DNA of 36,510 bases from Planctomycetota bacterium. GTDB taxonomy: Bacteria > Planctomycetota > J058 > JAJDCQ01. The stretch is taken from the NCBI GenBank assembly GCA_029260755.1, contig JAJDCQ010000190.1:1-36510 (forward strand), given 5' to 3'. This document shows, one piece after another, positions 7,050 to 14,140 of the stretch; the first letter of the stretch is position 1; the number at the start of each line of letters is the position of its first letter. The position numbers were made by a program, and so were the translations under genes. The notes beneath the pieces are model-generated. The model was not told where the DNA came from, searched no databases, and saw nothing but the letters and a program-made list of their open reading frames with translations.

Positions 7050-8885
7050 GTGCCTACGCACGACGTCATCCTCGTCGGCGGTGGCGGAGCGGGCCTGCGG
7101 GCCGGCATCGCGGTCGCCGAGGAGCATCCCGAGCTCAGCGTCGCCGTCGTCAGCAAGATCTACCCGATGCGCAGCCACACGGTGAGCGCGGAGGGCGGCG
7201 CGGCGGCCGTCGTTCAGCCGAACGACACGCTCGAAGATCACGCCTACGACACGATCAGCGGGGGCGATTGGCTCGCCGATCAGGACGCGGTCTGGGCCTT
7301 CGTCAACGAAGCTCCGAAGGAGATGATCCAGCTCGAGCACTACGGGTGCCCGTGGAGCCGCGAGCCGTCCGGCCGCGTCGCCACCCGCCCGTTCGGCGGG
7401 ATGAAGATCGAGCGCACGTGGTTCGCCGCCGACAAGACCGGCTTCCACATGCTGCACGCCCTCTTCCAGCACTCGCTCCGCTACGCCGACGTGGTCCGCT
7501 ACGACGAGTTCTTCGTCACCGACCTGATCGTCCACGACGGTCGGTGCTGGGGCGTCATCGCGATCGAGATCCCGACCGGCGAGCTGCACGTGATCACCGG
7601 GAAGTCGGTGATCCTCTGCACGGGCGGCGCCGGCCGGATCTTCCCGTTCACGACGAACGCGGCGGTCAAGACCGGCGACGGGATGGCCCTCGCCTACCGC
7701 GCCGGCGTGCCGCTGAAGGACATGGAGTTCGTCCAGTACCACCCGACCGGCCTCCCCGGCACCGGAATCCTCATCACCGAGGCGAGCCGCGGTGAGGGTG
7801 GGATCATGGTCAACAAGCACGGCCGGCGGTATCTCCAGGACTACGACCTCGGGAACGCGATCCCGGTCGACGACGAGCGCCACCCGCAGAAGCGGACGAT
7901 GGAGCTCGGTCCTCGCGACCGCCTGAGCCAGGCGTTCGTGCACGAGCTCGAGAAGGGCAACACGACCGACTCGGAGTACGGCCCGATCGTCCACCTCGAC
8001 GTCCGCCACCTCGGCGAGGCGAAGATCGACAAGAAGATCCCGTTCGTCCGCGAGCTGTGCCGGAACTACGTCGGCATCGACCCGGTCCACGAGCTCATCC
8101 CCGTCCGCCCCGTCGTCCACTACCTGATGGGCGGCGTCGACACCGACATCGATGCGAAGACCGAGCTCGAGGGTCTGTTCGCGGCGGGCGAGTGCGCCTG
8201 CGTCAGCATCAACGGCGCGAACCGACTCGGGAGTAACTCCCTCACCGAGCTCCTCGTCTTCGGGGCGCGGGCGGGACGCAACGCGGCGAAGCTCGCCAAG
8301 AAGACGAAGACGATCCCGCACGATGAGCTGAAGGAGCAGATCGACGCGACGAAGGGCCGCGTCACCTCGCTCCGCCAGAGCAACGGCACCGAGCGGATCG
8401 CCGACATCCGCGTCGCCCTCCAGAAGACGATGGAGGAGAGCGCCGGGATCTACCGCGACGAGGCGTCGCTCCAGACGACGGTCGGCGTGATCGCCGAGCT
8501 GAAGGAGCGCTTCGAGAAGGTGAAGGTCGCCGACAAGACGAAGATCTTCAACACCGAGCTGACCGCCGCCCTCGAGCTCGGCTACCTCCTCGACTCCGCC
8601 GAGGCGCTCGCCCACTCGGCGCTCGCCCGGAAGGAGAGCCGGGGGAGCCACCAGCGGACCGACCATCCCCAGCGTGACGACGACAAGTACCTCAAGCACT
8701 CGCTCGCCTACAAGGTCGAGGGCGGCGCGCCGAGGATCGAGTACAAGGACGTCGTGATCACCGACTGGCCTGCTGGGGCGCGCACCTACGGCGTCCAGAG
8801 CGGGCTCAAGCGCGACAAGCCCGCCGAGGCGACCGCCGCCGCGACGCCGGCTCCGTCCGCCTCGTCCGACAAGACCGAGTCCTAG
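7050..8885 (+). CDS. frdA: Fumarate reductase/succinate dehydrogenase flavoprotein subunit
   Basis: The 611-residue flavoprotein interconverts succinate and fumarate. FAD-binding GGGGAG lies at residues 10-15, and His-43 in RSHTVSAEGG is the residue that carries covalent FAD. Active-site elements are present: HPTG with His-231 and Thr-233, MELGPRD with Arg-289 (the proton-shuttle position), His-357 in VVHYLMGG, and GANRLGSNSL. MELGPRDRLSQAF and IPVRPVVHYLMGG match Escherichia coli FrdA more closely than SdhA. The start is the GTG at 7050, six bases after GGAGGG (7038-7043); upstream ATGs in the frame fall inside the promoter. A low-complexity Ala/Ser/Pro tail of about 25 residues follows the catalytic part. 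First gene of frdABCD. In an aerobe this enzyme could also act as succinate dehydrogenase; direction cannot be read from sequence. Confidence 0.95.
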   Translation: MPTHDVILVGGGGAGLRAGIAVAEEHPELSVAVVSKIYPMRSHTVSAEGGAAAVVQPNDTLEDHAYDTISGGDWLADQDAVWAFVNEAPKEMIQLEHYGCPWSREPSGRVATRPFGGMKIERTWFAADKTGFHMLHALFQHSLRYADVVRYDEFFVTDLIVHDGRCWGVIAIEIPTGELHVITGKSVILCTGGAGRIFPFTTNAAVKTGDGMALAYRAGVPLKDMEFVQYHPTGLPGTGILITEASRGEGGIMVNKHGRRYLQDYDLGNAIPVDDERHPQKRTMELGPRDRLSQAFVHELEKGNTTDSEYGPIVHLDVRHLGEAKIDKKIPFVRELCRNYVGIDPVHELIPVRPVVHYLMGGVDTDIDAKTELEGLFAAGECACVSINGANRLGSNSLTELLVFGARAGRNAAKLAKKTKTIPHDELKEQIDATKGRVTSLRQSNGTERIADIRVALQKTMEESAGIYRDEASLQTTVGVIAELKERFEKVKVADKTKIFNTELTAALELGYLLDSAEALAHSALARKESRGSHQRTDHPQRDDDKYLKHSLAYKVEGGAPRIEYKDVVITDWPAGARTYGVQSGLKRDKPAEATAAATPAPSASSDKTES

Positions 8886-8921
8886 CGACCGAGCCGACCG
8901 TCAGGGAGAAGGAAGCGCCGC

Positions 8922-9728
8922 ATGGCCGAAACCACGAAGCTCGAGGTCTTCCGCTACGACCCGGACGCGCCGCCCGGCCCGGACGGGACGCGCGAGGGGC
9001 GCTTCCAGACGTACGAGGTGCCCTTCAACAAGGACTGGGTCGTCCTCGACGCGCTCAACTACATCAAGGACCAGCTCGACGGCACCCTCAGCCATCGCTG
9101 GAGCTGCCGGATGGGCGTCTGCGGCAGCTGCGGGATGATGGTCAACGGGGCCGCGCGGTTGACCTGCAACGCGTTCCTCCGCGAGTGGCATCCCGAGCCG
9201 ATCCGGGTCGAGCCGCTGACGAACTTCCCGGTCGTGCGCGACCTCGTCGTCGACATGACCGGCTTCATGGAGAAGCTCCAGGCGGTCCATCCCTACCTGA
9301 TCCGCAAGGAGCAGGGGAAGCTCGAGGACGGCGAGTACAAGCAGCTCCCGGGCGAGCTCGCGGCCTACAAGCAGTTCAGCATGTGCATCAACTGCCTCTG
9401 CTGCTACGCCGCCTGTCCGGTCGCCGGCTTCGAGGAGAACTTCATCGGGCCGGCCGCCCTCGCCCTCGGTCACCGCTACAACCTCGACAGCCGCGACGAC
9501 GGCTTCGCCGAGCGGCGTGACGTGATGTTCAGCCACGACGCGATCTGGCAGTGCACCTTCATCGGCGAGTGCTCCGAGGTCTGCCCGAAGAAGGTCGACC
9601 CGGCCGCCGCGATCCAGCAGGCGAAGATCGAGGCGACCAAGGACTGGTTCCTCTCGAAGATCCTGCCGCGGGCGATGGAGCGGACGGCGTCCGCGCCCGT
9701 CGGCCCGCGCGAAGGGGGGGCGAGCTAG
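8922..9728 (+). CDS. frdB: Fumarate reductase iron-sulfur subunit
   Basis: The 268-residue subunit passes electrons between the FAD of FrdA and the membrane quinone site. It carries the expected eleven cluster ligands: [2Fe-2S] at Cys-62, 67, 70 and 82 (CRMGVCGSC), [4Fe-4S] at Cys-155, 158, 161 and 221, and [3Fe-4S] at Cys-165, 211 and 217. The second half, with MCINCLCCYAACP and ECSEVCPKKVDPAAAI, is typical of FrdB. It starts 36 bp after frdA behind AGGGAGAAGGA. frdC begins 2 bp after its stop. Length and ligand order are normal, so the complex should be active. Confidence 0.95.
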   Translation: MAETTKLEVFRYDPDAPPGPDGTREGRFQTYEVPFNKDWVVLDALNYIKDQLDGTLSHRWSCRMGVCGSCGMMVNGAARLTCNAFLREWHPEPIRVEPLTNFPVVRDLVVDMTGFMEKLQAVHPYLIRKEQGKLEDGEYKQLPGELAAYKQFSMCINCLCCYAACPVAGFEENFIGPAALALGHRYNLDSRDDGFAERRDVMFSHDAIWQCTFIGECSEVCPKKVDPAAAIQQAKIEATKDWFLSKILPRAMERTASAPVGPREGGAS

Positions 9729-9730
9729 TC

Positions 9731-10132
9731 ATGCCTGTCGACCGATCGAAGCTCCTCCACCGGAAGCAGAACCCGACCTGGTACCTCGAGAATCACCGGT
9801 ACTCGATCTTCATGCTCCGGGAGATGTCGGCCGTCTTCGTCGCGCTCGCGGCCGTCGCGACGATCATGATGGTGCTCGCGGTGAAGGCGGGCCCGGCCGA
9901 GTGGGAGCGCTTCCTCGGCCTGATGGCGCACCCGGGCATGCTCGCGCTCTCGGGCGTCGCGCTCGCGTTCGCGATTCTCCACTCGGTCACCTGGTTCCTC
10001 CTCGCCGGGAAGGTGCTCGTCATCCGCAAGGGCGAGATGAAGGTCCCGGCCGAGGCGATCATCGGCGGTCACTTCGCGGGGTGGCTGGCCGTGAGCGTCG
10101 TCATCGCCGTTCTCGTGTTGAGGGTCCTCTGA
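9731..10132 (+). CDS. frdC: Fumarate reductase membrane anchor subunit C
   Basis: A 133-residue membrane anchor with three helices (about 31-51, 68-92, 112-132). It follows Escherichia coli FrdC along its length: a basic N-terminus with a TWYLEN segment, then YSIFMLREMSAV containing Glu-31 (the equivalent of FrdC Glu-29), LHSVTWFLLAGK with His-84 (near the FrdC His-82 position) and a loop with GEMKVPAEAIIGGHF. This four-subunit type carries no haem b and binds menaquinone at a site formed by FrdB, FrdC and FrdD. Its TGA overlaps the ATG of frdD by one base, implying coupled translation. Confidence 0.9.
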   Translation: MPVDRSKLLHRKQNPTWYLENHRYSIFMLREMSAVFVALAAVATIMMVLAVKAGPAEWERFLGLMAHPGMLALSGVALAFAILHSVTWFLLAGKVLVIRKGEMKVPAEAIIGGHFAGWLAVSVVIAVLVLRVL

Positions 10133-10557
10133 TGAGCACGACCACCGCCGAGGCGCCCGGGCGCCACGCCCCCGCCATCTCGCCGGAGCCGCTCCTCTGG
10201 GGGCCGTTCTCCGGAGGAGGGATGGCCGCGGCGATGCTGATTCCGATCCACATCATCCTGATGTGCTTCGTCCTGCCGCTCGCCGTGAAGGCCGACGCGG
10301 ACCAGACGCTGAGCACGTTCGAGACGATGCAGTTGATCGTCGAGAACCCGATCGGCATGGTCTATCTCTTCGGGCTCTGCGCGGGCTGCTTCTTCCACGC
10401 GGCCCACCGGATCCGGTTCGTGATCGTCGACTTCGGCCTCCACGGGCTGAACACGCCGATCGCGGTGATCTGCTATGGCCTCGCCACGATCGGGTCGGCC
10501 GCCGCCGCCGTCGCCATCTTCCCGAACCCGCTGAATCCGCTGGGGACCGCCTACTAG
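10132..10557 (+). CDS. frdD: Fumarate reductase membrane anchor subunit D
   Basis: A 141-residue second anchor with three predicted helices (about 29-52, 73-97, 108-130). EPLLWGPFSGGGM near the N-terminus is the FrdD signature (E. coli PVFWGLFGAGGM), and the second helix ends in His-rich FFHAAHRIRF followed by DFGLHGLN, where FrdD has its HRxHHxxHD cluster. With FrdC it holds the FrdAB dimer on the cytoplasmic membrane and supplies the quinone pocket. Last gene of the operon. Its TAG ends 8 bp before the stop of the convergent kinase remnant; no hairpin with a T tract lies between them. Confidence 0.9.
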   Translation: MSTTTAEAPGRHAPAISPEPLLWGPFSGGGMAAAMLIPIHIILMCFVLPLAVKADADQTLSTFETMQLIVENPIGMVYLFGLCAGCFFHAAHRIRFVIVDFGLHGLNTPIAVICYGLATIGSAAAAVAIFPNPLNPLGTAY

Positions 10558-10565
10558 CTCGCGGC

Positions 10566-12117
10566 TCATCGGCCCCCGCCGGCGAGCCGCCGTCGGATCC
10601 GCTCGAGCGTCTCTCGCGCGACCGGGAGGGCGTCAGCCTGACCCGGCGTGACGCGAGGTCGAGGGCGGCCGTCAGGTCGGTCAGGGCGCCGTCGGCGTCG
10701 CCGAGCCGCTCGCGCAGGGTCGCGCGGTTGCTCCGCGAGGCGACGTGGAGGGGGTCCGCCGCGACCGCCGCGTCGTAGTCGGCGAGGGCGCCCTCGAGAT
10801 CGCCCGCCGCCTCGCGCACCCTCCCGCGCTCGTTCCGCATTCTGCCGTCGTTCGGGGCGAGGGCGACGGCGCGGTCGAAGTGGGCGAGGGCGCGGGGGAC
10901 ATCGCCCTCCGCGAAGGCGAGGAGCGCCTGCTCGACGAGCGCCTTGGGCTGGCGAGGGTCCAGCGCGATCGACCGGTCGAGGTCGATCCGGGCGCCGGCG
11001 AGGTCGCCGACCCGGCGTCGCACCAAGCCGCGGGCGTTGCGAAGGGCGGGGTCGTCGGGGTCGAGCTCGATCGACCGGTCGAGGTCGGCCAGCGCGCCCG
11101 CGTGATCGCCTCGGTCGAGCCGGACGAGGGCTCGGTTGTACCAGGCCGCGGTCTGCCTCGGACCGAGCTCGACGGCGCGCTCGAAGTCAGAGATCGCCGC
11201 GTCCCGGTCGCCGAGCTGCCGGAGGCCGAGGCCTCGGTTCATGAACGCCGAGGCGTTGGCCGGTTCGATGTCGATCGCGCGGCCGAAGTCGTCGATCGCG
11301 CCGATCAGGTCGCCCTGGCGCCGGCGGGTCTCGCCCCGGTTCACGAGGCTCTGCGGGTTCGTCGGCTCGAGGGCGATCGCCCGGTCGAGGTCGGCTCGCG
11401 CGCCCGGAAGATCGCCGAGCTGGACGCGGATGGTGCCCCGCGTCCGCCACGCGAGGGCACGATCCGGCGCCGTGGTGACGGCTCGGTCGAGCTCGCGGAG
11501 GCCCTCGTCGCCGCGGCCGAGGGCGAACAGGGCGAGCGCGCGGTGGACGAGCCCGTCGGGGTGGCCGGCGCCGCGGGCGAGGCCCTTCTCGGCGGCGGCG
11601 AGGGCGTCCGAGTATCTCCCCCGGGTCTGCTCGAGCTCCGCCTGGGCGAACCACGGCTCGGGGTCGTCGGCGGCCAGCTCTGCCGCGCGCCGGAAGTCCT
11701 CGAGCGCCACGCGAGGAGGACGTCGAGCGGCTCCCCGGCGATGAAGTCGAGGACGATGAACGGCTTGCCGTCGTGGACGCCCGCTTCGTGGACGGCGACG
11801 ATCCCCGGGTGGCGGAGCTTCGCGACGGCCCGAGCCTCCCGGACGAATCGCTGGGAGAGCTCCGGGTCGACGTCCCGGGCGAGGATCATCTTGATCGCCA
11901 CCTCGCGGCCGAGCCCCTCGTCGCGTCCCCGGTAAACGACGCCCATCCCGCCCTGGCCGAGGCGGTCCAGGACGGCGTAGCGGCCGATGCGGGCCGGCAG
12001 ATCGGACGGGCGATCGTCCGAGGCCGAGGGCGGTCCCGGAGGCTGGAGCACGGTCGGGGCCGCGCACGGACACGGGGCGGCGGGGGGAAGCGGTCGGCCG
12101 CGGACGCAGCTGGCCAT
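10566..12117 (-). pseudogene. Ser/Thr kinase-TPR gene, kinase truncated, two frame breaks
   Basis: The 5' part, from an ATG at 12117, encodes a Pro-rich leader and the N-lobe of a PknB-type kinase: GRYAVLDRLGQGGMGVVYRG (Gly-rich loop), REVAIKMIL with the ATP-binding Lys, the FVREARAVAKLRHPGIVAVHE helix region, and the hinge FIVLDFIAGEPLDVLLA. At about 11715 the kinase stops and the frame changes straight into ALEDFRRAAELAADDPEPW, the first of about ten TPR units (11700-10660). The whole C-lobe, including HRDxKxxN, DFG and APE, is absent, consistent with an out-of-frame deletion of roughly 500-600 bp. A second break at about 10646-10652 looks like a 5-base insertion; removing it restores a natural end, PGQADALPVARETLERIRRR..., to a TGA at 10566-10568. 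Two independent lesions argue for decay rather than one sequencing error. Confidence 0.75.
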
Positions 12118-12518
12118 GGGCGGATGATCGGTCCGCTGGGGGGACGGCTGCAACCGGCCCGGCCGGCGTCAGCCGGGCGCCGGGCGCACGCGTCCGACCT
12201 TCAGCGTGTCGCCTCGAAAGCCGAAAGCTGGGGTCGGGCTTGCAAGGCCGCGCTCGGGCGCGCGGCTCACGGACGATGACGGGGATTCAAGCGAACGAAC
12301 CCTGAACACCGGTTCCTGGGTGTTCCACGGTTTGTCCGCTTGGGTCACACCCCTCGGCAAGAAGTGCCGGATCAAGACATGACGCTTCGCGCCTTGGATG
12401 GGCGCGTTCGTTGCTGAACTCTTTCTTCCGGGGCGAGTTGGGTGCTCATCGAGCCGTGAAGCGCATCCTGGCATGGCGGGTGCGTCAGGAACGCCAACGG
12501 TTCCGCGGGAGAGAGACC
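12118..12518. other. Intergenic region with one short hairpin
   Basis: These 401 bp separate the kinase remnant from the small secreted protein and should hold promoters for both directions. No open frame has convincing codon use. A perfect 7-bp inverted repeat, GAACACC (12304-12310) and GGTGTTC (12319-12325), with an 8-base loop could be an operator or an RNA hairpin. I see no clear -35/-10 pair or riboswitch. The local composition is less GC-rich than the neighbours. Confidence 0.4.
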
Positions 12519-12740
12519 ATGAAGATCGCGATCATCGCTCTGAGCATCGGATTCGCCTTTGGCGCGGGAGCGAGTCAGGCCCTCAACGACTCTCCCTCCT
12601 CGACGTCGGAGCTCGCCGAGAGCCAGACCCGGTTCCACCGCGCGCGCCACTGCGATGACTGCCAGCTTCGAGTCCAGTACGCCCCGGGCCCCGGCCATCG
12701 CTTCGTTCCGATGAAGCGCTGGATCTGCGACGCCTCCTAG
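12519..12740 (+). CDS. Small secreted protein with CxxC
   Basis: A 73-residue protein of unknown function. Residues 1-21 (MKIAIIALSIGFAFGAGASQA) form a clear signal peptide, leaving a mature chain of about 50 residues that is acidic at first and then basic. It has three cysteines, HCDDC (45 and 48) and Cys-70 four residues from the end, so it may bind a metal or a haem-like cofactor weakly or form a disulfide; CxxCH is not present. GGGAGAGAG directly before the ATG is a good ribosome binding site and favours this start over the longer in-frame ATG at 12411. Its TAG shares the palindrome CTAG with the stop of the convergent dehydrogenase gene. Confidence 0.65.
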   Translation: MKIAIIALSIGFAFGAGASQALNDSPSSTSELAESQTRFHRARHCDDCQLRVQYAPGPGHRFVPMKRWICDAS

Positions 12741-14140
12741 AGGCCCGGACCCGATCCGTAGAGCCGCTCCTCGATCTCGCGGTAGGCGTTCGCCGTCGGC
12801 GTGATCCCCGCCGCGGCCGCCCGCGTCAGGTTCGCGCGCGTCCCCCCCACGCACACCGGCTCGAGCCGGGCCAGCACCCGCTCGGCGCTCGCCTCGCCCC
12901 GACGCTCCCACTCCTCGCACCCCGCGATCACCCCGGCCGCGTTGTGGAGCCACTCGATCTGGTAGAGGACTCCGCGCTCGGCGAGGGCGGCGGCGAGCCG
13001 GAGCTCCTCGGCCTGGCTGCCCGCGGCGAGCTGGTTGTTCGCCGCGCCCCAGACGACCCGGCAGCGGAGCGCCGCGATCGCGGCGTCGTCGAGGACGCCG
13101 CCGAGCGCGTTCGGGCTGACCACGTCGACGTCCGCGGCGAGGACGGCGTCGGGCGAGACGACCTCGACGCGCGCCCGGTCGTCCGCGTCGAGGCTCGCGA
13201 GGAGATCCTCGCGTCGCGCCTCGTCGGGGTCGGCGACGAGCAGCCGGCCGACCCTCCCTTCGCGCAGGAGCGTCGCGGCGAGCGGCCCGCCGACCGCGCC
13301 GAGCCCCTGGACCGCCACGCTCCGACCCTCGAGGCCCGCCTCGGCGTCGGTCTCGAAGGCGTGGGCGGTCGCCTCGCGCATCGCGAGGAAGACGCCGCGG
13401 GCGGTCGGCGCGCCCGTCGGTCCGAGGCAGCCGCCGGGACCGCCGACGATGTTCTCGGTGAAGTGGTGGCGGAGGACGTCGGCGTGCTCGGGGAGCATGC
13501 CCATGTCGGGGCCGGTGAAGGAGCGGCTGCGGTCGATGCACCAGGCGATGAAGCCGAGGGCCTCGAGATCCTCGAGGGCGATCGGGTCCGCGATGACGCA
13601 GATCTTGCTCCCGCCGTAGGGGATCCTCGCGGCGGCGTTCTTGAACGACATCGCGCGGGCGAGGTTGAGGCCGTCGGCGAAGACGGCCGCCTCGTCCTCG
13701 TCGCGCTCGTGTCGCCGGATCCCGCCGGCGCGGATGGCGTGGCGGCCGTTGCCGATCCCGAGGACGCTGCTGTGGATGTTGTTGATGACGGCGATGTCGG
13801 CCGCCCTGGCTCCCTTCCTTCGGGACTCGCCCGCGTGCAGCCAGAGATCGCATCCCTCGTGGCGACCGGCGGCGAGGAGCGCGGCGAGATGGTCCCGCGC
13901 CGCGCCGGCGCCCGCCTCGTCGATCAGCGCCCGGGTCTCGTCGGTCGCGAGGCGCCGGCCGCTCGGCGCCAGGAGCGACTCGTGGGTGAAGTCGCGACCG
14001 TAGCGGGCGAAGTCGGTCGCGGGCTCGAAGTCGCGCGCGGCCCAGGCGCGCGTCTCGCCGGTCCGCCAGTCGTGGCGAACGTGGAGCGTCGTCAGCCGCT
14101 CGTGGCGGAGCGGCTCGAAGAGGGACGCGGCCGCCGTCAC
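12737..14140 (-). CDS. Glu/Leu/Phe/Val dehydrogenase family protein
   Basis: A 467-residue NAD(P)-dependent amino acid dehydrogenase, which oxidatively deaminates an amino acid to a 2-oxo acid and ammonia. The catalytic region reads MSFKNAAARIPYGGSKICV, with the Lys residues expected for substrate binding and catalysis, and is followed by GPDMG where leucine dehydrogenase has its AEDVGT segment. GAPTARGVFLAMREA begins the second domain, and VQGLGAVGGPLAATLL is the Rossmann Gly-rich loop; GAANNQLA matches the family's conserved GAANNQL. At 467 residues it is longer than leucine dehydrogenase (about 365), mainly through an N-terminal extension of about 90 residues. Substrate cannot be assigned. 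The GTG start at 14138-14140 overlaps the upstream LRR-TPR stop (GTGA), so the two are co-translated. Confidence 0.8.
   Translation of the reverse strand: MTAAASLFEPLRHERLTTLHVRHDWRTGETRAWAARDFEPATDFARYGRDFTHESLLAPSGRRLATDETRALIDEAGAGAARDHLAALLAAGRHEGCDLWLHAGESRRKGARAADIAVINNIHSSVLGIGNGRHAIRAGGIRRHERDEDEAAVFADGLNLARAMSFKNAAARIPYGGSKICVIADPIALEDLEALGFIAWCIDRSRSFTGPDMGMLPEHADVLRHHFTENIVGGPGGCLGPTGAPTARGVFLAMREATAHAFETDAEAGLEGRSVAVQGLGAVGGPLAATLLREGRVGRLLVADPDEARREDLLASLDADDRARVEVVSPDAVLAADVDVVSPNALGGVLDDAAIAALRCRVVWGAANNQLAAGSQAEELRLAAALAERGVLYQIEWLHNAAGVIAGCEEWERRGEASAERVLARLEPVCVGGTRANLTRAAAAGITPTANAYREIEERLYGSGPGL

Noticed and set aside
12411..12518. Longer start for the small secreted protein
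   Set aside because: It would bury the signal peptide behind 36 basic residues, and the ribosome binding site fits the ATG at 12519.
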